Shown here: positions 23,454-33,049 of the stretch, one piece after another
Layout of the letters: each line of letters starts with the position of its first letter
How positions within the stretch are numbered: the first letter of the stretch is position 1
Source of the DNA: Alphaproteobacteria bacterium
GTDB taxonomy: Bacteria > Pseudomonadota > Alphaproteobacteria > Sphingomonadales > Govanellaceae
Length of the DNA stretch: 40,433 bases
NCBI GenBank assembly: GCA_003695065.1
Contig: RFJA01000051.1
Span: 1-40,433 of the forward strand
Reading direction: 5' to 3'
Translations under genes and position numbers: made by a program
The notes under the pieces: generated by a model
The model's input: only the letters and a program-made list of their open reading frames with translations
Databases searched by the model: none
Told to the model about the DNA's origin: nothing

Positions 23454-24212
23454 CTACCGCCAGTCGCCGGCCAGTGCCTGAAAGAGCGCAAGCGCCGCAA
23501 TCGCCGCTGTGTCCGCCCTCAGAATTCGGGGCCCGAGCGACACAGCCCGGACGAAAGCCGATGCCTTCAGCCGCATCCGTTCGTCGCGGTGAAACCCACC
23601 TTCGGGACCGATCAGGACGGCCGCGGGCTGGTGCATCAAATCTGCAAGAACGTGGGCAATGGGTGGCACCTCACCGCCTTCGTCGCAGAAAATCAGGGTA
23701 CGCGCCGGGTCCCATTCATTGAGCAGATTCTCCAGCTTTTGCGGGGGGCGCACTTCGGGCACTGTCAAGCGCCCCGATTGCTCGGCCGCCTCCACAGAAA
23801 TGGCTTCCATCCGGGATTCCTTGACCCGTTCGGCGTTGGTAAACCGCGTAAAGACCGGCGCAAGCACGCCGACGCCAAGCTCTGTCGCCTTTTCCACGAT
23901 GAAGTCCAGACGGGCGCGTTTGACCGGCGCGAACAACAGCCACAGATCGGCCGCTGGTTCCTGGGACCGGATCTGCACCACCGGCCTCAGCCGGGCCTGC
24001 TTCTTGGCCAGGTCTTCGATCCGTGCCGACCACTCGCCGTCCCGCCCGTTGAACAGGGCGACCATGTCACCGGGCTTGCGGCGCATCACATGCTGGAGAT
24101 AATGGACCTGGCCAGGCTCCAGAAGAAAATCCTGATCCGCCGTCAAGGGATTTTTCACAAAAAGACGGATCGCAGGCACATAGGGTTTGGTATCGTCAAT
24201 GGGACTGGCCAT
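23454..24212 (-). CDS. rsmE: 16S rRNA (uracil(1498)-N(3))-methyltransferase
   Basis: 252 aa; IVEKATELGVGVLAPVFT, LIGPEGGFHRDE, LGPRILRADTAAIAAL. Confidence 0.95.
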   Translation of the reverse strand: MASPIDDTKPYVPAIRLFVKNPLTADQDFLLEPGQVHYLQHVMRRKPGDMVALFNGRDGEWSARIEDLAKKQARLRPVVQIRSQEPAADLWLLFAPVKRARLDFIVEKATELGVGVLAPVFTRFTNAERVKESRMEAISVEAAEQSGRLTVPEVRPPQKLENLLNEWDPARTLIFCDEGGEVPPIAHVLADLMHQPAAVLIGPEGGFHRDERMRLKASAFVRAVSLGPRILRADTAAIAALALFQALAGDWR

Positions 24213-24263
24213 GGCTCATCTCCGGAACGTTCAGACAGATAGCGCGAGAGATAAGGGAACACA

Positions 24264-25238
24264 ATGACCGACACCGAAAAGACCGATGAGGGCGGGGCTC
24301 GTCCGGACTCTCCCCCGTCCCCGGAAGAGCGTCCACTGGACGCTGTCACCGGGACCTGGGTTGATGACGCCCCGGCCTGGCTTCGCCCCTATTTGCGGCT
24401 GGCGCGTGCCGATCGCCCGATCGGCGCCTGGCTTTTGTTGTGGCCATGCTGGTGGAGTCTGGCACTGGCCAATCCGCGCACCTCGTTCCTGCCCTATTTC
24501 GTGTTGTTCTTCATCGGCGCGTTCGTCATGCGTGCCGCAGGATGCGTATTCAATGACATCGTGGACCGGGACATTGACGCCGGCGTGGAGCGTACCCGGG
24601 CGCGGCCATTGGCCAGCGGCCGCGTCAGCCTGCCCATGGCGATAGTGTTTCTGGGCCTGCTGTTGCTGGTCGGCCTGGTGATTCTTGTGCAGTTCAACAG
24701 CCTTACCATCATGCTCGGGGTCGCGTCGCTGGGCCTTGTGGCGATCTATCCGTTCATGAAGCGGATCACCTACTGGCCCCAGGCCGTGCTGGGGCTCACC
24801 TTCAACTGGGGAGCTCTCATGGGCTGGGCGGCGGCGACCGGCAGCCTTGCCCCTCCCGCCATTGCGCTCTACATCGCTGGCTTTTTCTGGACCATGGGCT
24901 ACGACACCATCTATGCCCATCAGGACAAGGAAGACGATGTGCTGATGGGCGTGAAATCACTGGCGCTCAAACTGGGCGAGGGCTCGAAAGCCTGGATCGC
25001 GGCCTTCTATGGACTTTCCATCGTGTTTCTGGGACTGGCTGGAGCGCTTGCAAATCTGGGCCCGCTGTTTTATGTGGTTCTCGCCTTCGCTGCAGCGCAC
25101 CTCATCTATCAGATCATCAGGGTCGACATCGACGACCCCGACACCTGTCTGGAGGTCTTTCGATCAAACCGGATCTTCGGCTGGATCGTGTTTGCAGCAA
25201 TCGTGTTTGGCGGCTTTGCCACAGCATTCGGAGCGTGA
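24264..25238 (+). CDS. ubiA: 4-hydroxybenzoate polyprenyltransferase
   Basis: 324 aa; AGCVFNDIVDRDIDAGVERTRARPLASGRV, YDTIYAHQDKEDD. Confidence 0.96.
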   Translation: MTDTEKTDEGGARPDSPPSPEERPLDAVTGTWVDDAPAWLRPYLRLARADRPIGAWLLLWPCWWSLALANPRTSFLPYFVLFFIGAFVMRAAGCVFNDIVDRDIDAGVERTRARPLASGRVSLPMAIVFLGLLLLVGLVILVQFNSLTIMLGVASLGLVAIYPFMKRITYWPQAVLGLTFNWGALMGWAAATGSLAPPAIALYIAGFFWTMGYDTIYAHQDKEDDVLMGVKSLALKLGEGSKAWIAAFYGLSIVFLGLAGALANLGPLFYVVLAFAAAHLIYQIIRVDIDDPDTCLEVFRSNRIFGWIVFAAIVFGGFATAFGA

Positions 25239-25777
25239 GTGACATGGATATTTCTCGTATCCCCGCAGGCGACAATCCACCATGGGAAATCAATGTGATC
25301 ATCGAGGTCCCGGTCGGCGGCGATCCGGTAAAGTACGAAATGGACAAGGCCTCTGGCGCACTGTTCGTGGACCGCATCATGCACACCGCCATGCGCTATC
25401 CCTGCAACTACGGATTTATCCCCCATACCCTCTCGGACGATGGCGATCCGGCTGACGTCCTGGTTGTGGCGCGCAGCCAGTTCATTCCGGGTGCCGTAGT
25501 CCGGGCGCGGCCCATCGGCGTCCTGTTCATGGAAGACGAATCAGGCAAGGACGAAAAGATCCTGGCCGTGCCGGTGGACAAGCTGTTCCCCTTCTACAAG
25601 GGGGTGAAATCCTACAAGGAGCTGCCCGAGATCGTAACCAAGCAGATTTCCCACTTTTTCGACCACTACAAAGACCTGGAAGAAGGCAAATGGGTCCGGG
25701 TGCAGCGCTGGGGTGACGCCGACGAGGCCGCCCAGTTGATTCTGGACGCCATAGAACGCGAGAGGCTGGCGGCCTGA
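25235..25777 (+). CDS. ppa: Inorganic pyrophosphatase
   Basis: 180 aa; [53 protein letters not shown]. Confidence 0.97.
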   Translation: MSDMDISRIPAGDNPPWEINVIIEVPVGGDPVKYEMDKASGALFVDRIMHTAMRYPCNYGFIPHTLSDDGDPADVLVVARSQFIPGAVVRARPIGVLFMEDESGKDEKILAVPVDKLFPFYKGVKSYKELPEIVTKQISHFFDHYKDLEEGKWVRVQRWGDADEAAQLILDAIERERLAA

Positions 25778-25808
25778 ACAGAGAAACGGCATCAAGGGGA
25801 CCGACGCC

Positions 25809-27317
25809 ATGGCCTACCGCTCACTGAGGGACTTTATCGCCCGGCTTGAGAAGGAAGGCCGGCTGGTCCGGGTGCAGGAACCGGTCTCCACCGCGCTGGA
25901 ACTGACCGAGATCCAGACCCGGGTGATTGCCGAAGGCGGTCCGGCGCTCCTGTTCGAGAATGTCACCATGGATGACGGCACCGCATCCGAAATGCCGGTG
26001 CTGGTGAACCTGTTCGGCACAGTCGAGCGTGTCGCCTGGGGGATGAACCGGGAACCAGGAGAGCTGGGGGACGTGGGCGAGACGCTTGCCTTCCTGCGCC
26101 AGCCCGAACCGCCAGCCGGATGGCGCGAAGCCTGGGACATGTTGCCCCTCGTGCGCCAGGTCATGTCCATGAAGCCAAAGACGGTGAACCGGGCGCCGGT
26201 CCACGACGTGGTCCTTGAAGGCGATGCGGTCGACCTTTCCCGCCTGCCCATACAGACCTGTTGGCCCGGCGAACCGGCCCCGCTCATCACCTGGCCGCTG
26301 GTGGTGACCCGGGGTCCCGGAAAGGACCGCGAAGACGACTTCAACCTCGGCATCTACCGGATGCAGGTGACAGGACGCAACACCACCCTGATGCGCTGGC
26401 TGCGCCATCGCGGCGGCGCCCAGCATCATCGCCGCTGGAAGCAGGAAAAACCCGATCCCCTGCCCGCCGCTGCGGTGATCGGGGCCGACCCGGGCACCAT
26501 TCTTGCCGCCGTCACGCCGGTGCCCGATACCTTGTCGGAATACGCTTTCGCCGGGCTTCTGCGCGGTGAAAAGGTACCGCTGGTTGATTGCAAGACAGTC
26601 CCCCTCAAGGTCCCGGCAGAAGCCGAGATCGTGCTCGAAGGCTATGTGTCGCTCGATGACTATGGCGACGAAGGTCCATACGGCGACCATACCGGATATT
26701 ATAACGCGGTCGAATCGTTCCCGGTCTTCACGGTGACCGCCATGACCATGCGCCGCGATCCGATTTACCTCTCCACCTACACCGGGCGCCCCCCCGATGA
26801 ACCCTCGGTTCTGGGTGAAGCGCTGAACGAGGTGTTTGTGCCCCTTCTGCGCCAGCAGTTCCCGGAGATTGTCGACTTCTGGCTACCGCCCGAAGGCTGT
26901 TCCTACCGGATCGCCGTGGTGTCGATGAAGAAAGCGTATCCCGGCCATGCCAAGCGGGTCATGATGGGTGTGTGGTCCTATCTGCGCCAGTTCATGTACA
27001 CCAAGTTCGTCATCGTGGTCGACGACGACATCAATGTACGGGACTGGAAAGACGTGATGTGGGCCATTTCCACCCGGGTTGACCCGGCGCGCGACCTGAC
27101 CATCGTCGAAAACACGCCCATTGATTATCTTGATTTTGCCTCGCCCGAGTCGGGCCTCGGCTCCAAGATGGGGCTAGACGCCACCAACAAATGGCCGCCT
27201 GAGACCAATCGGGAATGGGGCGAGAAAATCGCCATGGCCGACGAGATCGTGGAGCGTGTCACCGAGAAATGGGACCGGCTCGGCATACCGGGTAGCGGCA
27301 AGCCAATCTGGAAATAG
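25809..27317 (+). CDS. UbiD family prFMN-dependent decarboxylase
   Basis: 502 aa; [50 protein letters not shown]. Confidence 0.94.
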   Translation: MAYRSLRDFIARLEKEGRLVRVQEPVSTALELTEIQTRVIAEGGPALLFENVTMDDGTASEMPVLVNLFGTVERVAWGMNREPGELGDVGETLAFLRQPEPPAGWREAWDMLPLVRQVMSMKPKTVNRAPVHDVVLEGDAVDLSRLPIQTCWPGEPAPLITWPLVVTRGPGKDREDDFNLGIYRMQVTGRNTTLMRWLRHRGGAQHHRRWKQEKPDPLPAAAVIGADPGTILAAVTPVPDTLSEYAFAGLLRGEKVPLVDCKTVPLKVPAEAEIVLEGYVSLDDYGDEGPYGDHTGYYNAVESFPVFTVTAMTMRRDPIYLSTYTGRPPDEPSVLGEALNEVFVPLLRQQFPEIVDFWLPPEGCSYRIAVVSMKKAYPGHAKRVMMGVWSYLRQFMYTKFVIVVDDDINVRDWKDVMWAISTRVDPARDLTIVENTPIDYLDFASPESGLGSKMGLDATNKWPPETNREWGEKIAMADEIVERVTEKWDRLGIPGSGKPIWK

Positions 27318-27323
27318 TGGCGA

Positions 27324-27908
27324 TCATTTCCCCTGCCGCCCGTATTTTTCCATTTTGGCAAGCGCCTTTTTGCGATTCTTCTCCGACCCCTCCACCAGCC
27401 CCACAAGCGTCTCGTAGACCGGCGAGATACCGCAGAACTTGAGGATGTTACGCTCCAGGCTCTTAAGGCTGTGCGCGCCATAGAAGAACCGGTAGGCCAG
27501 CGCCGGCATACCCATGGTCACCACCACGCGAGCCGAACGCCCCTTGAGTTCCTTCGTCCAGAGCCCGCGCTCGGCATAGCTGAAGGCGAACCCTGGGCGG
27601 AAGGTCTGCTCCAGAAACCCCTTCAACAGGGCCGGCATGGTCCCCAGCCATAACGGATAAACAATCATCAGATGGTTGGCCCAGCGGATAATGTCCTGCG
27701 CTTCCGCGATGGCGGGTAGCGTGGCCTCTGATTCGAATTCCTGCTTGGTCCTGAGCAGTGGAAAGTCGAGCGCAGCCAACTCGATCCGCAGGACTTCATG
27801 ACCCGCGCCACCCGCCGAACTGGCGTAGGTATCTGCGAGTGCATGGCAGAAATGGTTGCCAGCGGAGTCAGGGTGCCCCTGAATTATGGCGATCCGTTTT
27901 GACACCAT
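27324..27908 (-). CDS. NAD(P)H-dependent oxidoreductase, flavodoxin-like fold
   Basis: 194 aa; IAIIQGHPDSAGNHFCHALADTY, HLMIVYPLWLGTMPALLKGFLEQTFRPGFAF. Confidence 0.9.
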   Translation of the reverse strand: MVSKRIAIIQGHPDSAGNHFCHALADTYASSAGGAGHEVLRIELAALDFPLLRTKQEFESEATLPAIAEAQDIIRWANHLMIVYPLWLGTMPALLKGFLEQTFRPGFAFSYAERGLWTKELKGRSARVVVTMGMPALAYRFFYGAHSLKSLERNILKFCGISPVYETLVGLVEGSEKNRKKALAKMEKYGRQGK

Positions 27909-28007
27909 ATCTTCCTGTTCCCTGCGCCCCGTTACCCTTGACTAGCCATTCGGGGGGATTTGGGCGTATAACCCTTTGAGATTATCACAACGATCACAGA
28001 TGACTCC

Positions 28008-29363
28008 ATGACAACAACCGCCGAAAAAACCGAACCGCTCACACTGCTGGGGCAGCTCGTGGACAGCGCCATCAAGGCGGGAGCAGACTCTGCCGATGCA
28101 GTCATGTTCGACAGCGCGTCGTTGTCAGCCAACTGCCGCCTTGGCAGGATCGAGGAGATAGAGCGCTCGGAAGCCCAGGACATTGGCCTGCGCGTGATGA
28201 TCGGCCAGCGCCAAGCCACGGTTTCCACCACCGATCTCATGCCGCAGTCCCTCTGGTTGCTGGTCGAGCGCGCCGTGGCCATGGCCAGATCGGCGCCTGA
28301 GGACCCCTATTGCGGCCTTGCCGAGCGCGAACTTCTGGCGTCAAGCCCCCTGCCGGAACTGGACCTTTTCGACGAGACGACGGTCAGCCCCGAAGACCTT
28401 GAAGAGACCGCGCGCGCCGTGGAGGACGCGGCCCGCGCCGTCAGGGGCGTGACCAATTCGGAAGGATCAAGCGCCAGTGTCTCGACCATGCACACGGTGC
28501 TTGTCACCAGCGACGGGTTCGCTGGCGAATACCGCACCACCTATCACGGCTTCAGCGTCTCCGTCCTGGCCGAGGGTGACGACGGGATGGAACGTGACTA
28601 CGACTTCTCCTCCGCCCGGTTTCGCAGCGACCTCGAATCACCGGAAGAAGTGGGGCGACGCGCCGGAAACCGCGCGGTCCGGCGAATCAATCCGCGAAAA
28701 CCCAAAACCGCCCGCGTGCCGGTGGTGTTCGAACCACGCGTCGCCAGCAGCATCATCGGCCATCTGGCGAGCGCCGCCAATGGACAGGCGGTAGCGCGGG
28801 GCACCAGCTTTCTCAAGGACCAGATGGGCAAGGCTGTTTTTGCGCCGGGCATTCGCATTGTCGACGATCCGCTCAGACCACGCGGCCTGTCGTCCCGGCC
28901 CTTTGACGGGGAGGGTGTCGCAGCCTCGGCGCTCGATCTTGTCACCGATGGTGTTCTGTCCAACTGGCTTCTCGATTCGGCAACCGCGCGCCAACTCGGT
29001 CTGCGATCAAACGGCCGGGCGCGGCGCAGCACCTCGTCGCCGCCCGCACCGGGAACCAGCAACCTGTACATGGCACCGGGTTCCGTTAGCCCCGACGCGC
29101 TGATCAGCGATATCAAAAGCGGCTTCTATGTGACCGAGCTGATTGGCATGGGCGTCAATCCGGTAACCGGGGACTACAGCAAGGGCGCTGCCGGCTTCTG
29201 GATCGAAAACGGCAAGATCACCTACCCGGTCAGCGAAATCACTATCGCCGGCAATCTCAAGGACATGTTCAGGGCGCTTGCCCCGGCCGATGATCTGGAG
29301 TTCCGAATTGGTACCGACGCGCCAACCATCCGGATCGATGGCATGACTGTCGCCGGAGCCTGA
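28008..29363 (+). CDS. TldD/PmbA (TldE) family protein
   Basis: 451 aa; GTSNLYMAPGSVS, GFYVTELIGMGVNPVTGDYSKGAAGFWIENG, NLKDMFRAL. Confidence 0.95.
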   Translation: MTTTAEKTEPLTLLGQLVDSAIKAGADSADAVMFDSASLSANCRLGRIEEIERSEAQDIGLRVMIGQRQATVSTTDLMPQSLWLLVERAVAMARSAPEDPYCGLAERELLASSPLPELDLFDETTVSPEDLEETARAVEDAARAVRGVTNSEGSSASVSTMHTVLVTSDGFAGEYRTTYHGFSVSVLAEGDDGMERDYDFSSARFRSDLESPEEVGRRAGNRAVRRINPRKPKTARVPVVFEPRVASSIIGHLASAANGQAVARGTSFLKDQMGKAVFAPGIRIVDDPLRPRGLSSRPFDGEGVAASALDLVTDGVLSNWLLDSATARQLGLRSNGRARRSTSSPPAPGTSNLYMAPGSVSPDALISDIKSGFYVTELIGMGVNPVTGDYSKGAAGFWIENGKITYPVSEITIAGNLKDMFRALAPADDLEFRIGTDAPTIRIDGMTVAGA

Positions 29364-29390
29364 CGCCAGTCAGAAGATAAAGAAAACGAA

Positions 29391-29415
29391 GGCCCGCCGG
29401 AGCACCCGGCAGGCC
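29391..29415 (-). terminator. Terminator hairpin for the minus-strand porin gene
   Basis: GGCCCGCCGG (29391-29400) / CCGGCAGGCC (29406-29415), one mismatch; on the minus strand it is followed by TTCGTTTTCTTTATCTT. Confidence 0.7.
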
Positions 29416-29442
29416 AAAATCGCACATGACAGAAGTCGTGGA

Positions 29443-30168
29443 TCAGAAGCTCTTGCCGATGGTGAACAGCACCCGAGCGTCGGTATTGTCGCCGGCAACA
29501 TCGGTATCCACATAGGCAATGCCGAGGTCGATGCCCTCCACCGTGGCGTAGAGGCCGACACTCCAGTCAAGCTTGTTCACACCGCTGCCAAAATCCTCGT
29601 AGCCGAGGTGAAAACCGGCGGTGATGGGAGTGCTTGGGATTGGCACTTCGGTGTCGCCCCACACATAGATGGCGTCATCGTCGCCGAACGCATCCTGGCC
29701 GGTCGGCACATAGGCAACCCCGACGTTGGTGCTCACGATGCCAAAATCGCGACCAAGCTGAGCCGCAAATTCGATATAGTCGCCGTCGGCCTCATCCCCC
29801 GGGAAGGTGTAATAGACAAAGCCCAGGTCGTAGCTGAAACCGGTGTCGCCAAGGTCGCCGCCGAAGCCACCATAGTAGTCAATCTCGATGGTCCCCGCGC
29901 CAAGCTCGATGTTGGAGGCCCAGGCACCCAGGTAAAATCCGCTGTCATGGGACCAGTCAAGAGACCCCTGAATGGCCGGGTCCTCATCGGTCAGGGACAC
30001 GCCCCGAAAGATGTATTCGGACGCCAAGGTCACATTGGCCGCAAACTCACCCGGAAAGCCGTCGTCTTCGGCGTAAGCGGGAAGAGCGCTCAGGCCGGCA
30101 CCTGCAAGAATGGCCGCAAATGCGGCAATCGTCACTCCGTTGGGCATCATCTTATTGAAAGGTTTCAT
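29443..30168 (-). CDS. TorF family putative porin
   Basis: Signal peptide (FAAILAGAGLSALPAYA) then NVTLASEYIFRGVSLTDEDPAIQGSLDWSHDSGFYLGAWASN..; C-terminal F (VLFTIGKSF). Confidence 0.88.
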   Translation of the reverse strand: MKPFNKMMPNGVTIAAFAAILAGAGLSALPAYAEDDGFPGEFAANVTLASEYIFRGVSLTDEDPAIQGSLDWSHDSGFYLGAWASNIELGAGTIEIDYYGGFGGDLGDTGFSYDLGFVYYTFPGDEADGDYIEFAAQLGRDFGIVSTNVGVAYVPTGQDAFGDDDAIYVWGDTEVPIPSTPITAGFHLGYEDFGSGVNKLDWSVGLYATVEGIDLGIAYVDTDVAGDNTDARVLFTIGKSF

Positions 30169-30660
30169 TATTTTTCCTCGATTCTTTGTTGTCATTCGGG
30201 AGAACCACGGTGGGTCTCTGAACGCTTTTTCGTAATCAAGAGCCGTGCCAACCACAGCCGGAACCGGGTCTCTCGATAAAATAAACGCAATAACAAATAG
30301 TTACGGGTTCTCCATTAGGCAACACCGGTTGTTCCGGCCCGATTCGCTTTTGTGCAATGCACAATTCCCCAGCACGACGCCCGGGTGCTGCATAATAAAT
30401 CGGCAAATTTGGCGAGAAGATGTCGGTACTTGGCACAGACCAGACCGGCTCCGGTCCATTTCGCATTCCCGAAATCGGGCCGGTTGTCTATACTTGGGAG
30501 GCCTTCCCAATGGGATGTGGGCCTTTGGGATGTGGGGTGGTGGAGGCATATGTTCACAAGACCATAGAAGATCGCGGACCTGAATCCCGTCCGCTGACAC
30601 CGGGCTGATCCATCCGGCGTTTCCTCCGCTACCGCAACCGGCTTCGCCAGGAGGCACCGA

Positions 30661-31971
30661 ATGAGCGATTTCAGGTTGCCTTGGACCCTCGCCGCCTATC
30701 GGACGGCGACGCGGGCTTGCGTGCCCCTGAAGATCTGGAAACTGAGAGCGCGGGCGCGCGAGGGCAGAGAGGACGCGGCGCGTTTGGAAGAAAGGCTTGG
30801 CCATCCGTCCACGCCACGCCCGGACGATCCCTTGATCTGGCTCCATGCTGCCGGGGTCAGTCAGGCAGAAGCAGCGTTGCCGCTGATCGATTACCTGAGC
30901 GAAGCGCACAATGTCCTCGTCACCACCGCCAGCGTTCCCTCGGCCGAATTCATCTAGAATCGCCTGCCCCGTCATGCCGTTCACCAATATGCACCCCTTG
31001 ATGACACGGGAATCGCCGGGCGGTTTCTCGACTTCTGGAAACCCCAAGCCGCGATCTGGATCGAATCCATGGCCTGCTTCAATCTGGTCAGCGAAACCCT
31101 GAAGCGCGGCATTGCCACGGCGCTGGTCAACGGGCACATGGAAACAGAGCAGTTCAAACGCTGGTGCCGCCTGCGCCCGCTGATAGCACCCATGCTCGCG
31201 AATATCGACATGGTTGCCGCGCAAACCACCCATGATGCCGCCCAGTTTAAAATTCTGGGCGCGCGGCACGTCTATCGATTCGGAAATCTGAAATACGCAA
31301 CACCTGCACCGCCGCACGATCAGCGGGCGGCAAGCACTCTTGTGAGCGAAGTGGGCCGGCGCCCGATCTGGCTGGCCGCCAACACCCATGAAGGCGAGGA
31401 AGAGGAAATTGCCCAGGCCCACGCCATCGCCGAACAGCGCCTGCCCGGCCTTGTCACGATCATCGCGCCGCGCCAGCCCTATCGGGGCGCGGCCATTGCG
31501 GATACCCTGCGCTTCGAAGGCTTCAGGGTGGCCCGGCGCGGTGCTGGCGAACGGCTGGCGCCAGATACCCAGATCTATGTCATCGATTCCATGGACGACT
31601 TGGGCATTCTGTATCATTTGGTGCCGGTGGTTCTGGTCGGCGGGTCTCTGATCCCGAAGGGCGGCCACAACCCCCTGGAACCGGCCCATCTGGGTTGCGC
31701 CGTGCTTGTTGGTCCGTATATGGATGATTTTGTCGAGCCCACGGCGGAGCTGACAGCCGCCGGGGCTGTTCAGACCGTGGGAAATGCCCACAGCCTGGCG
31801 GCCGCTCTGATTCGATTGCTTGGCGACCCGGCGCTTGCCCGGCAACGCGGGACAGTAGCCAGGCGGGTTGCCGAACAGGAATGGGTGGCACTGAGCGACC
31901 TGATCGCCGCCTTGTCGCGGTTGTTGCCCACCCCTGCAACCACGGCACCGGCGATTGCTGCGCGGGCCTGA
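30661..31971 (+). pseudogene. waaA: 3-deoxy-D-manno-octulosonic acid transferase homologue interrupted by in-frame TAG at 30955-30957
   Basis: ORFs 30661..30957 and 31069..31971 share one frame. Joined translation ...VTTASVPSAEFI*NRLPRHAVHQYAPLDDTGIAGRFLDFWKPQAAIWIESMACFNLVSETLKRG... followed by VGGSLIPKGGHNPLEPAHLGCAVLVGP. AGGAGG Shine-Dalgarno before the ATG. Confidence 0.85.
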
Positions 31972-32811
31972 CTATGGTCCGATCGGCGCGCTTAGCGAAC
32001 GGGCCTCATCGAGCAAGAGGCCGGGGTCCAGACGAACGTCAAACCAGTTGACCCGCCAATCGAGATGAGGACCCGTCGCCCGCCCGGTCGCCCCGATGGT
32101 GCCAACCCGGTCGCCGGCTTCGACCCGTTGGCCTTCCTTGATGTCGACGGTGTCAAGGTGCATCAGAACCGACGTCACGCCGTGACCATGGTCGATCATC
32201 ACCGTACCTCCGGTGTAGTAGTAGTCGGTGACCGCCAGCGCCACGATCCCCGGTGCGGGCGCAACCACAGGCGTGCCGCGAGGCCCCGCGATATCAAGTC
32301 CGAAGTGGGGCCGGCGCGGCTTGCCGTTCAGGATGCGCTGACTGCCATAAAAACCGGAAAAGCGCCCTTCTGCCGGGCGGATGAACCCGTCCCAGAACCA
32401 AGCGGCGTTGGTTGTGCGGCGGCGGACCTCGGCAATGCGGGCGTTTTCACGCTTTATCCGGTCAAGCACCTCTTGGGGCGGCGTGACCATTTTGGGCGGC
32501 AGGCCATCCACACGCTCAATCCGGTAGCGACGCGGCGCCACACTGAGAGTGCGGACTGTGTGGTCGCCATCGGGAAACCGCACGCCAAGCTCGGCCGTGG
32601 GCGCGGCATCCCGCCCGAAGCCGAAGACGAACCGTCCCCAGCGGTCCACGAACACCGAACGCCCGTCAAGGGTGACAGAAGCCCCGGGCTCGGTTTGTCC
32701 GCGCACCATGCCGCCCTGAACAAAGTCACCTTCGAGCGTGAGCGTACCCGCGGCAAGTCCCGGCGCCACCACCAGCAAACAGGCAACCCATAACAGACCG
32801 ATGATTCGCAC
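31972..32811 (-). CDS. M23 family peptidoglycan metalloendopeptidase
   Basis: 279 aa; HFGLDIAGPRGTPVVAPAPGIV, MIDHGHGVTSVLMHLD, GATGRATGPHLDWRVNW. Confidence 0.95.
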   Translation of the reverse strand: MRIIGLLWVACLLVVAPGLAAGTLTLEGDFVQGGMVRGQTEPGASVTLDGRSVFVDRWGRFVFGFGRDAAPTAELGVRFPDGDHTVRTLSVAPRRYRIERVDGLPPKMVTPPQEVLDRIKRENARIAEVRRRTTNAAWFWDGFIRPAEGRFSGFYGSQRILNGKPRRPHFGLDIAGPRGTPVVAPAPGIVALAVTDYYYTGGTVMIDHGHGVTSVLMHLDTVDIKEGQRVEAGDRVGTIGATGRATGPHLDWRVNWFDVRLDPGLLLDEARSLSAPIGP

Positions 32812-32815
32812 CGAA

Positions 32816-33049
32816 CTATGCCCTTTTCCTGTTCTTCAGCTCGGTCATGCGCTGCAACGACGCTTCGCAACTGGCGTAGGCTTCCTGCAGTTCGGCGTTC
32901 CAGTAGCGCAGGTGGGCAAGCGGGATCCGTTCACCCGTTACCGCACAAATCACATAGCGACCGGGCGCGAGAATTTCATAATCGTGATGGGAATACCGCA
33001 GTTGCGCCGGCTGATCGCCGGTGCCAAGAGATGTTGTTGGATCCTTCAT
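32816..33049 (-). CDS. DUF2093 domain-containing protein
   Basis: 77 aa; AQLRYSHHDYEILAPGRYVICAVTGERIPLAHLRYWNAELQEAYASCEASLQR. Confidence 0.9.
   Translation of the reverse strand: MKDPTTSLGTGDQPAQLRYSHHDYEILAPGRYVICAVTGERIPLAHLRYWNAELQEAYASCEASLQRMTELKNRKRA

Noticed and set aside
30955-30957. TAG in waaA read as pyrrolysine or programmed readthrough
   Set aside because: No pyl genes or readthrough context visible, and catalytic motif loss fits pseudogenisation better. Not excluded without whole-genome data.
31069-31971. Independent C-terminal GT-B protein translated from ATG 31069
   Set aside because: No convincing Shine-Dalgarno upstream, and the ORF is in the same frame as the N-terminal fragment, so it is best explained as the 3' part of one broken gene.
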